Shown here piece after piece: positions 34,043 through 41,035 of a stretch of 41,035 nucleotides of DNA (positions within the stretch are counted from its first letter, which is position 1; each line of letters starts with the position of its first letter). The notes below the pieces were generated by a model. It saw nothing but the letters and a program-made list of their open reading frames with translations, was not told where the DNA came from and ran no database searches. A program made the translations under genes and the position numbers. Source of the DNA: Bacillota bacterium (GTDB lineage: Bacteria > Bacillota > Clostridia > Acetivibrionales > DTU013); the NCBI GenBank assembly GCA_023411715.1, contig JAEYOM010000072.1, positions 1 to 41,035 on the forward strand. The letters are read 5' to 3'.

Positions 34043-35787
34043 TAGTTCATCCCCTCGTATTTTATGATCGTTTCAATTTTCAGTCCCCCATAAGTACTCC
34101 TGCTTGCAAAAAGGCCACTTTCCCTTCCGTATTTAAGCTGAATACGCCTACATACATTTACTATTCCTGTCTTTTCAGCAAGGTCGGCAACCTTGGTCAA
34201 TTTCACATGCAGTTGAGATAAAGCTTCGTCATCGAGGTCTTTTCCGTCATCTTCAATCATAATACTCAATACTCCGCTTTCAAATTTTATGGCAACATAT
34301 ATATTTCCCTTATATGAACTTTTCTCAAAGGCATGTTCATAAGCATTTTCAATGATAGGCTGCAGTATGATCCTGGGAACAATAAGGTTAGCATAGTTTT
34401 CCGGCAGATCCGGTATATGAACGTTTATCCTGTTGGCAAACCTTATACTTTGGATTTCAATATAATCTAAGGCATGTTTGTATTCCATATTGAGAGAAAC
34501 CTCATCAGAACCACTCCTGGTTATATATCTATAGTAGCTGCCCAACCTGTTTGAAAGCTCATAAGCGGTATCCATATCTTCGCTTTTACACATCTGGCTT
34601 ATATTATAAAAGCAGTTATATAAAAAGTGCGGGTTGATCTGGGATTGCAGCTGTTTGAGTTCTGATTGCTGTAAGGCCAATTTCTGAATATAGTTCATCT
34701 CTATGGATTGTTTCATATTATTAGCCATTAAATTAAAAGCCTTGTATAAATACCCAAATTCATCATCTCTGTTATTACTTACAATCATGTCCAAATTACC
34801 TCCATCGACACTTTTAAATGCCATTACAAGCTTTCTCATAGGTCTGTGGATCATAAAATTAATGAAAAATGAAAATAGAATTATGATGACTACTGATATT
34901 ATAAATAATATTAAAAACATAAGGTTATAAATCTTTAACATTGACAGCGCATCATTTTCAGAAATATAAGAAACTAAAATCATACTGGAAAAATCAAGTC
35001 GCTTAAAAATCACCCAGTAATTCTCATTGCCACTCCTTAATGTGATTGTACCTGAATCTTTTTTGCTCAGATCGCTTATGCTATTTTCTTTCAACAATTG
35101 GAATTCTTTTTTGGGTGGTATAATAAATCCCAGATCGTCATCATATAAAATGGTATCAGCGCTGCTATTTCCGCTTAACCCTGAAAGCTCATCATTAATC
35201 CTACTTATAGGAATGCTGATATAAGCAATAGTATCTTCACTCTTGAAATTAATCGCCCTTTTTGAAGAAAACGCCTTAATGATATATAGCCTGTTCTGTG
35301 ATTTATCAATGTATTTGGTTCTCTTGCTATCATAAGCTTTTTTTAGTATGTCATATTCTGTATTTGGAACTGCCGAAACACCAGTCTTTATTGATAATGT
35401 TCTGTCTACTGATTTTATATATACTCCGGCATTATCAATATTCTTACTGGAATCTTTCATTACAGATAACCGTTCCAGGATTCTATCATACATCTGAGTC
35501 CTTTCGTATTCACCTATAAGGCTATTCAATATACTTAGCTTCTGAATATCTAGATTGGCAAGGAAGTTAGTCTGCTGACGATAGATATTTTCAAGGTCAT
35601 TATCAAATTCACGTGCGTAAAATGAAACATTGGACATTATAGAATTTGAAACTTCGGACTTGATATAAGTAGCTCCAGCCAGATTGATCCAAAAACTGAC
35701 TGCAAATATAGGAAGAAGAAGCAAAATATAAATTAATATCACTTTTTGGTATATATGAAGTTTTTGCCATATTAATTTGATTGTCAT
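34042..35787 (-). CDS. YesM-type membrane sensor histidine kinase
   Basis: The 581-residue kinase has a first membrane segment at about 14-34, an extracytoplasmic sensor domain of ~250 residues (Cache-like), a second membrane segment at about 286-311, a HAMP linker (~312-365), the His_kinase domain with phosphorylated His387 in QINPHFLYN, and HATPase_c with N-box IIENAYEHAF and EDDGKDLD. It should sense an external sugar, or the sugar-loaded binding protein, and phosphorylate the adjacent regulator. AAAGG lies about ten bases before the ATG. It is the first gene of the locus, with a 349-base gap upstream. Confidence 0.95.
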   Translation of the reverse strand: MTIKLIWQKLHIYQKVILIYILLLLPIFAVSFWINLAGATYIKSEVSNSIMSNVSFYAREFDNDLENIYRQQTNFLANLDIQKLSILNSLIGEYERTQMYDRILERLSVMKDSSKNIDNAGVYIKSVDRTLSIKTGVSAVPNTEYDILKKAYDSKRTKYIDKSQNRLYIIKAFSSKRAINFKSEDTIAYISIPISRINDELSGLSGNSSADTILYDDDLGFIIPPKKEFQLLKENSISDLSKKDSGTITLRSGNENYWVIFKRLDFSSMILVSYISENDALSMLKIYNLMFLILFIISVVIIILFSFFINFMIHRPMRKLVMAFKSVDGGNLDMIVSNNRDDEFGYLYKAFNLMANNMKQSIEMNYIQKLALQQSELKQLQSQINPHFLYNCFYNISQMCKSEDMDTAYELSNRLGSYYRYITRSGSDEVSLNMEYKHALDYIEIQSIRFANRINVHIPDLPENYANLIVPRIILQPIIENAYEHAFEKSSYKGNIYVAIKFESGVLSIMIEDDGKDLDDEALSQLHVKLTKVADLAEKTGIVNVCRRIQLKYGRESGLFASRSTYGGLKIETIIKYEGMN

Positions 35788-35978
35788 AAAGTAAATACCT
35801 TTGTCATATCTTGGCTCCTAATACTGTTGTTGTGTTTTTATAAATCCTAGACATATCCAACTAGTGATGTTTGCCGCCTAATCCATTCTAATAGAAAAAT
35901 TTTTTTGAATTAACCTAAGAATTATATTACCATTATATTTAATAGCAAGCTATAGAAAAAAAGGCGTGTCACTCGACT

Positions 35979-36032
35979 TGCCTTGAGGAGACAAAAATGA
36001 TGCCGCCGGAAGCTGATAGCCCCCTGGAGGCA
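35979..36032. repeat. Dispersed 53-bp repeat, copy B, in the 349-bp gap 35788-36136
   Basis: TGCCTTGAGGAGACAAAAAT through CCTGGAGGCA matches copy A at 20070-20122 (about 43 of 53). Copy B keeps the outer TTGCCT/AGGCAA arms, but its inner hairpin is partly broken. Around it are short direct repeats: CACTCGACTTG with CACTCAACTTG, and AGTATATT twice. Otherwise the gap is AT-rich and holds no gene; it must contain the kinase promoter, which I cannot place. Confidence 0.6.
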
Positions 36033-36136
36033 AAGTATATTTCACTCAACTTGAAGTATATTAGAATACCTATCTGCAATACAGTAGTTTTGTCGGAAAA
36101 ATATAACCGCCCCATTTTAAATAATCCTTTTACAAA

Positions 36137-37207
36137 TTAACGGTCGGATAGCTTTACCTCATCATTCCGTCCAAACAATATGCTTTCTATATTATCCACA
36201 TTAATTACTTTATCAAACACTATCTTTGAAGTGAGTTCTCCCGAAAGGGTATAATTAAACTCTTTAGACGCCGGTCCTCCTTGTTTAATTTGAATACTTG
36301 ATCCATCTTTATATTTGAATCCTTTAAACAAAGCTGGCTTCAAAATATCCCAATCTTTAAAATCAAAACTTTTAGCCTCATCAGTATCCCCTGTAGCAAT
36401 TTTCTTTAATTTCTTTGTTGCATCCGTACTTTTATAATAAATAGTCATAGATAAGGGCGATATCTCTGCTTTGTATATATAAATATCTTTATCTGATAAT
36501 TTATAATTGCTATTTAGATCAAATACCTTGGTCGAATCCTTGTAATCCATTGTCCACGATAACTTCCATTCACCTTCCAACACAATATGCATATCCGTTT
36601 TTTTATCATCAGCCTGGGCCTGCAGATTCTTGAATAATAAAGTAATAGTCTTTCCGTCTATATTAGTATTAGAATCTTTTAAAAACCAACATTCATATAT
36701 CCTTTTATTTGTAAACTTCTCACCATTTGCGTGTTCAATAAACCCGAAAGACCCGTTATGCCAGCCTCCCGTCAATTGTACATCGTTATATTCAAACAAA
36801 TTCGCATCACTAAGAGTTATATCTTTAGGAGAAGTGACTTCTAGAGCAATATATATTTGATTCTTATCTTGAAATGTCTGGATCAGATTTATTGTTAACC
36901 CATTATTGGTTACACTTGCTTTCTTTTGTTCGGCTATACTATTTACAATCAAATTATTTTGCTGCTCTTCATTGGCATTGAATTTTTCTGCTATTTTATC
37001 ATTCCATTTAAATAAACCGGCTGCGTTGGCTGTTATACCTCCAAATACAATGATAGCAGCTGCTATTAATACTACTTTGGCTTTCGGCCTAAAATATCTT
37101 TTCTTATTATATTTTCCTGTCGAAATATCATTAAGAGTTGTTTCTACTCTATTATGAAAACCTTCTGAAACATCTGAAAAATTTTTTTCCCAATTTAGCT
37201 TATCCAT
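36137..37207 (-). CDS. DUF4179-type membrane protein, likely partner/anti-sigma of the ECF factor
   Basis: This is a 356-residue protein with a cytoplasmic N-terminus (about 1-45), one membrane segment (about 46-63, VVLIAAAIIVFGGITANAAG) and a ~290-residue extracytoplasmic beta-rich domain. This is the layout of DUF4179 proteins, which are encoded with ECF sigma factors in Clostridia and Bacilli and act as presumed anti-sigma or sensor proteins. No zinc-binding ZAS motif (HxxxCxxC) is present in the cytoplasmic part, so sigma binding must use another surface. The gene overlaps the end of the sigma factor gene by 13 bases, implying coupled translation. Confidence 0.8.
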   Translation of the reverse strand: MDKLNWEKNFSDVSEGFHNRVETTLNDISTGKYNKKRYFRPKAKVVLIAAAIIVFGGITANAAGLFKWNDKIAEKFNANEEQQNNLIVNSIAEQKKASVTNNGLTINLIQTFQDKNQIYIALEVTSPKDITLSDANLFEYNDVQLTGGWHNGSFGFIEHANGEKFTNKRIYECWFLKDSNTNIDGKTITLLFKNLQAQADDKKTDMHIVLEGEWKLSWTMDYKDSTKVFDLNSNYKLSDKDIYIYKAEISPLSMTIYYKSTDATKKLKKIATGDTDEAKSFDFKDWDILKPALFKGFKYKDGSSIQIKQGGPASKEFNYTLSGELTSKIVFDKVINVDNIESILFGRNDEVKLSDR

Positions 37208-37686
37208 ACAGCATTCATCCTTTCATTCCCTATTATTTGTTTCAAATCCTTACGTGCTCTTGCCATTCTACTGTTGACAGTTCCCTTGGGAATTCTTAAA
37301 ATGCGCGCAATTTCTATTGTAGAAAAACCATTTATATAGTATAGAATTACAACCATCCTGAGATCTTCATTTAATCCCATTATTGCGCTATGAAGCTCAG
37401 AGAAATCTTCATTCATACTTACACTTTTATCTACTGTAAATTCATCGTATGGAACGATTTGTTTACGAGACTTTTGGATCTTATAACACTCATGTATCAA
37501 AATACGTACCAGCCAAGTCTTAAAATATTGTTCCTGCTTCAAAGAGTCCAAACTGGCATAAGCCTTTAATATTGCCTCCTGAACAGCGTCGGCGCAATCG
37601 CTTTCATTTGCCAATATCGACTTTGATACCCGATACAATGCATGTTCGGATTCCCTTACCAATAAAGCAAATGTGTTTTTATCCAT
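37195..37686 (-). CDS. ECF-type RNA polymerase sigma factor
   Basis: The 163-residue sigma-70 family protein has only region 2 (about 10-75, with DCADAVQEAILKAY and FKTWLVRILIH) and region 4 (about 105-155, with GFSTIEIARILRIPKGTVNSRMARARKDLK helix-turn-helix features), the ECF architecture of SigV/SigW relatives. It likely directs transcription in response to a signal passed by the overlapping DUF4179 membrane protein, and probably its own operon. The ATG at 37686 lacks a well-spaced ribosome binding site; the strong AAGGAAGGG lies 14 or more bases upstream, before a mini-ORF whose stop overlaps this start. Confidence 0.93.
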   Translation of the reverse strand: MDKNTFALLVRESEHALYRVSKSILANESDCADAVQEAILKAYASLDSLKQEQYFKTWLVRILIHECYKIQKSRKQIVPYDEFTVDKSVSMNEDFSELHSAIMGLNEDLRMVVILYYINGFSTIEIARILRIPKGTVNSRMARARKDLKQIIGNERMNAVWIS

Positions 37687-37699
37687 AGGGCATAACCAT
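37679..37699 (-). promoter_or_regulatory. Upstream mini-ORF overlapping the sigma factor start
   Basis: ATG GTT ATG CCC TAT GGA TAA (MVMPYG) begins right after AAGGAAGGGAA (37710-37700). Its stop overlaps the sigma start in ATGGATAA. Ribosomes finishing this peptide could restart on the sigma gene, so sigma translation may depend on it. Directly visible arrangement; function inferred. Confidence 0.5.
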
Positions 37700-37725
37700 T
37701 TCCCTTCCTTAATAAATATTAAAAA

Positions 37726-37743
37726 ATAAATCAGCTGATTTAT
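37726..37743. promoter_or_regulatory. 18-bp perfect palindrome upstream of the sigma factor gene
   Basis: ATAAATCAGCTGATTTAT is a perfect palindrome about 40 bases before the sigma start codon. It could be an operator for a dimeric regulator. I could not identify a convincing ECF promoter nearby. Confidence 0.4.
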
Positions 37744-37929
37744 ACTACACCTATTAGAGTAATTTTCTAATACTTTGATTCACAAGAATATTAAGTTTTT
37801 GTAAACAGTTATTTAGGGTTGATACTGACAACATCCCTATAACTTATTTTTGGGTTTATCAGTTTAGTCCCCTCATTTGTAACTTATTCCCGAAAGGAGT
37901 TGTCCTTACGTTAGACGCTCGTACGAAAG

Positions 37930-38109
37930 GTGTTCCATGTCATTGCCCTGGAAGCGATGCTGATAGGATTTGGATTTTGGGCCGGGATACTCCTCGTTCT
38001 TGCGGTCTTAATTGTCTATCTTGCGGTCAATTTGATAAGCTGGAAGTTAGACCAGAAAGATGCCAACGAGATCAACAAAACGCTGAAGTCCTTTCAGGGC
38101 CCAAACTAA
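37930..38109 (+). CDS. Possible small single-pass membrane protein
   Basis: From GTG at 37930 the frame encodes 59 residues; from ATG at 37957 it encodes 50. Both include a ~25-residue hydrophobic segment (LIGFGFWAGILLVLAVLIVY) followed by a charged tail with WKLDQKDANEINKTLK and FQGPN. The start is uncertain because neither has a good site; AAAGGAG at 37893-37899 leads only into a very short frame. Base composition is richer in G+C than its neighbours. It is the only plus-strand ORF in this area. It may be a real small protein or the tail of a transferred gene. Confidence 0.45.
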   Translation: MFHVIALEAMLIGFGFWAGILLVLAVLIVYLAVNLISWKLDQKDANEINKTLKSFQGPN

Positions 38110-38184
38110 AAGTGTAGGTTTTAATCTATGATACTTCGTCTTTAGATCAAATGTATGTTAAATTTTTAAATCAACTATATAATA

Positions 38185-39123
38185 TTACCTGGCTAAATTA
38201 TACTGATACTGCTCAAGACCAGGGATTGTGTAGATTCTGCTGAAGCCTGCATCTGTCAGTGCTTGAGCAGCTAAGGAACTCTTATATCCCTTTTGACAGT
38301 AAAGGATTAATGGAGTGTCCTTTCTCTCACATACCGAGAACGGGTTATTTAATATATCATGTAACGGTATACAAATGCTTCCCTGTATATGCCATGTCTT
38401 ATAATTCTCATTAGTCCGCACATCAACAAGCATTGCAGTATTATCATTTAACATCAGCTCCCATGCTTCATTGGGTGACAGATTTTTACTTTGAAATCCT
38501 CCGCCCCCAGTCTGAGGAACACGTTGCTCCCTATTAAGCATTCTTGCTACAATTGCTGCAGCTTCCGCACGAGTGATGTTGCCCGCAGCATCGAACACGT
38601 TGTTTTCACGCCCGGTCATTATACCTTTAACAACCACCTGCGCTATATGCATAACGCAGGTATGACAGAGATATAAGTCTCTTAGATATTCCGCCGCTGA
38701 CCATTCATCCTCATCTCTTTCTCCAAATTCCGTTAAAAGCGCTTCATGAACTATTCTTGCAGCGGAACGGCGCTCAATCGGTTTTCTTATATTTGTTATA
38801 TCAAAGTCCTCTATTATACCCTTATGCAACGCATAATCCATATACCCTAACGATGACCAACCGTCTTGTGCTGGCTTTATATTGCCTTTACAACTTCTAA
38901 TTATCATTGTCACAAACTGTTCAGTTGTAACATTATCCTCGGGATGAAATAAGCCGTCATTCATCCATGGAATAATACCACACTTTACAAGTTTTACTAT
39001 AAAAGCTTTAGCCCAATGATTATCAATATCAGCGAAATGCTTGTCTGCCTCGTCGACAAATGCGGAGCTCGAATTAAGCTCCGCCGCACTAAAGTCTATT
39101 GCTGTTTGCAGTGATTTCTTCAT
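38185..39123 (-). CDS. SLH-repeat protein fused to a C-terminal rhodanese domain
   Basis: The 312-residue protein has three S-layer-homology-like repeats (about 28-80, 85-130 and 145-198; e.g. HFADIDNHWAKAFI and ITRAEAAAIVARMLN). A short Gly-rich linker leads to a rhodanese/Cdc25-like domain (about 212-312) with LVDVRT, the GSICIP segment and the active-site loop YCQKGYKS, where C276 would carry persulfide sulfur. There is no signal peptide or membrane segment, which is odd for SLH repeats that bind cell-wall polymers. AAAAGGAT is seven bases before the ATG. It lies 93 bases after the GH27 gene on the same strand. Confidence 0.85.
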   Translation of the reverse strand: MKKSLQTAIDFSAAELNSSSAFVDEADKHFADIDNHWAKAFIVKLVKCGIIPWMNDGLFHPEDNVTTEQFVTMIIRSCKGNIKPAQDGWSSLGYMDYALHKGIIEDFDITNIRKPIERRSAARIVHEALLTEFGERDEDEWSAAEYLRDLYLCHTCVMHIAQVVVKGIMTGRENNVFDAAGNITRAEAAAIVARMLNREQRVPQTGGGGFQSKNLSPNEAWELMLNDNTAMLVDVRTNENYKTWHIQGSICIPLHDILNNPFSVCERKDTPLILYCQKGYKSSLAAQALTDAGFSRIYTIPGLEQYQYNLAR

Positions 39124-39216
39124 ACTGTAAATCCTTTTTAGCCATACAAAAGCTGAGTTTTTGCCGTTAGAGTGAAGTCCTCAAATGTTACAGGAACAGA
39201 ATACATCCTCAGCATA

Positions 39217-41035
39217 CTAAGCAGGGGTAACTCTTACGGTTATATTGTCGTAGGCGTCAATGCCTGTAACAGAGAAGGTCCCTGAAGTGTTAGTTGTATT
39301 CCTACCTGTCCATAAATCCGTTATGTTGTAGCTTGCAGCATTTTGAAATTTATCCGCATTGACCATTTTATTCCCAATATAATAGATTATGCGGCTTACA
39401 TCAACCGAATGCTCCTTCGTGTTTATTGAGTCGCTGAGATTGATAAAGGACAGCACAATATCTCCGTCGGCAAGAGGCTTTACAAGAATATCAACACGGT
39501 TGTTATTAGCAACATATGCCGTATCGGGATTGGTATTCTCAGTAGAGCAGTATATTCTTTTTGCCTGAATGCCGAGCGTATCCTGATTCAACGCGATTAC
39601 CTCTTTGTTCGCAATGATCTTCCAAAGCTCATCACCCTTTGTAACCCATCTTAAATCCATTCCAAGCATAATCGGAGAATTCATCATACACCACATAGTC
39701 ATATGAGTTTTACTCATAGTATTTGTAATTCCGTTCATACCGATTACAAGCATATCGGGATCATTCCACCCCTTGTCAAGTCCTGCAAACTCGTCCATGA
39801 TAACCGCCTTATTGTACTGCGAGGTTATACTTGCGGTATTGTTTGAACTCCATTCGGCAGAGCCCGGATTTCCGTCAGAACCGACACTGAAGGTTATATC
39901 ATTTAGAATACGCCAGGAGTCTCCAACCTTATATCCCCAGTTATGTGGCTGCGTTTTGCCCCATTCACAGATTGAGAGTACAACATCATGGTCAAAGTCA
40001 GCCTTATTCAAGCCGTCAAGTAATGCAGCATATGAATTAAGGGTATTTTCCTGCCTTCTGTGATTCATAAGACGTATGATATTTTCTCCCTCATTTAAAG
40101 TTACAGTTATTTCTTGCGAATCTATAAAGCTCGTTATACTTTCGGTAAGAGGAAGCAAATTATCAAAGTATCGAGTTTCATTATCTGCGTTTCCTACTGC
40201 AAGCTGAAGCCAGCGTCCTGTACCAACCTCCTCGCCGCTTGCGTAATTTATGGTAATGGCAAATTTTCCGCCAGCCGGCGCGGTCACAAAAAACTCAAGC
40301 TCACACCAACGGTCATCGACAGGTGTTGTACCCACATTTGTTCCATCAAACGTACCAATATTTGACACATAGTTGTCTCTGTTTTTTAATGCGCCTTGAC
40401 CTAAAAGCACACCATCCTTAACGGCATTTAAAGTTATTTTTAGTCCTTCACCCGAGACCGTTATGCTTCTTATATTCGGAGTATAGGTATATTTTGCGTT
40501 CGTTGGTTCTGAGAACGTTGCATTATCCCAAAGGTAGTAGCAGTTATCAACCTTCAAAAAGTCAACTCCCCAGTCAATATAAGACCTTGTATCGACATCC
40601 TCATAGCCGCAGGTGCCCACCGCAGATCCTGCACAAAGATTTGTGCCTATATCATTATACATACCAAATTTAAGTTCCTTGTTGTGTATATAATCAGATA
40701 ATGCCTTAAAGCCGCTTGGAAATTTCATAGTATCATTTGAGAGTAATCCATTTACGCGTTCGGATTTATAACAGCCGTCATCGAGCACTACGTACTCGTA
40801 CCCCAAATCCGCCAGTCCCAAATTAACAATTGCGTCAGCCATTGCCTTTGTAAGTGCTTCGTTGTTCTTACTGCCAAATGCATTCCAACTGTTCCAACCC
40901 ATCGCAGGGAGGCGGCCCTGCTTTTTATCCAAAAGCACCTGACCATTTGAGAAAGCGGGAAACAGATAATCAGGATTCGTGATCTTGTCAGGCGCTGTCC
41001 TTGACGTAGTCCTTTCCGATATTGGGTTACTTACT
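39217..41035 (-). CDS. GH27 alpha-galactosidase with beta-sandwich insertion, 5' end beyond the window
   Basis: The frame is open from the window edge through the GH27 domain to the stop at 39217, so at least 605 residues are present and the start lies outside. An ATG/GTG at 40938 is internal, because upstream codons (e.g. ITNPDYLFPAFSNGQ) continue in frame. Counting from 40938, PAMGWNSWNAFG starts the barrel, the nucleophile is D131 in DFLKVDNC and the acid/base D347 in WRILND. Residues ~150-310 between them form an inserted CBM6/35-like beta-sandwich. The C-terminal beta domain follows. It probably releases terminal alpha-galactose from polymers or oligosaccharides; localisation is unknown because the N-terminus is missing. 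Confidence 0.9.
   Translation of the reverse strand, partial: VSNPISERTTSRTAPDKITNPDYLFPAFSNGQVLLDKKQGRLPAMGWNSWNAFGSKNNEALTKAMADAIVNLGLADLGYEYVVLDDGCYKSERVNGLLSNDTMKFPSGFKALSDYIHNKELKFGMYNDIGTNLCAGSAVGTCGYEDVDTRSYIDWGVDFLKVDNCYYLWDNATFSEPTNAKYTYTPNIRSITVSGEGLKITLNAVKDGVLLGQGALKNRDNYVSNIGTFDGTNVGTTPVDDRWCELEFFVTAPAGGKFAITINYASGEEVGTGRWLQLAVGNADNETRYFDNLLPLTESITSFIDSQEITVTLNEGENIIRLMNHRRQENTLNSYAALLDGLNKADFDHDVVLSICEWGKTQPHNWGYKVGDSWRILNDITFSVGSDGNPGSAEWSSNNTASITSQYNKAVIMDEFAGLDKGWNDPDMLVIGMNGITNTMSKTHMTMWCMMNSPIMLGMDLRWVTKGDELWKIIANKEVIALNQDTLGIQAKRIYCSTENTNPDTAYVANNNRVDILVKPLADGDIVLSFINLSDSINTKEHSVDVSRIIYYIGNKMVNADKFQNAASYNITDLWTGRNTTNTSGTFSVTGIDAYDNITVRVTPA

Noticed and set aside
1..41035. 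tRNA, rRNA or other standard RNA genes
   Set aside because: No cloverleaf with the conserved T-arm sequence, and no rRNA-like segment, was found by eye on either strand. A tRNAscan/Infernal run would be decisive.

Overview
The window looks like a chromosomal segment from an anaerobic, low-to-moderate G+C member of the Clostridia (Bacillota). The reasons are the smc-ftsY cell-core operon followed at a distance by a ylxM-like start, AGGAGG-type ribosome binding sites, a YesMN-type two-component system driving LplB/YtcP-type sugar permeases, SLH repeats, and an ECF sigma factor/DUF4179 pair. Nearly all genes lie on the minus strand. The exceptions are a HAD hydrolase, several gene fragments and one small membrane ORF. 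I cannot name the species.

Region 1 (1-13.4 kb) is housekeeping and visibly richer in G+C. Read on the minus strand it runs smc, ftsY, a UPF0182 membrane protein, a very long Lhr-type helicase, and then the first codons of ylxM at the window edge. UPF0182 and lhr separate ftsY from ylxM, which usually sit close together in Firmicutes. Between lhr and UPF0182 lie two unrelated long nested palindromes of 197 and 160 bp that resemble palindromic MITEs.

Region 2 (13.4-22 kb) is accessory and partly decayed. It has an intact HAD phosphatase with a structured leader, an AraC/GyrI-like regulator, an uncharacterised protein, a nucleoside phosphorylase-PHP phosphoesterase operon and a Na+/Ca2+ exchanger. 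Between them lie many gene fragments: a 25-codon piece of a second HAD gene fused tail-to-tail with a beheaded epimerase gene, the N-terminus of a tyrosine recombinase, a GNAT-like N-terminus, a C-terminal scrap, a GrpB/methyltransferase gene with an internal out-of-frame deletion, and the first 29 codons of an IS66-type tnpA.

Region 3 (22-35.8 kb) is a complete-looking carbohydrate-utilisation locus. A membrane histidine kinase and AraC-type response regulator overlap by one base and end at a strong terminator. They are followed by a lipoprotein solute-binding protein, an intergenic stem-loop, two permeases, and four leaderless glycosidase-like proteins in tight order: DUF4091, an unrecognised 676-residue enzyme with a GH42-like Cys cluster, GH27, and a second DUF4091. 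The inference is that a galactose- or GalNAc-containing oligosaccharide is imported and dismantled in the cytoplasm. The ABC ATPase is not in the window and may be a shared MsmK-type subunit.

Region 4 (36-41 kb) carries an ECF sigma factor with its overlapping DUF4179 partner, a tiny membrane ORF, an unusual SLH-rhodanese fusion, and a second GH27 alpha-galactosidase. That GH27 has a beta-sandwich inserted into its barrel, and its 5' end lies beyond the right edge.

The most interesting points are the orphan 676-residue enzyme and its DUF4091/GH27 neighbours, the SLH-rhodanese fusion, the palindromic elements, the sigma-factor upstream mini-ORF, and a 53-bp dispersed repeat present twice.
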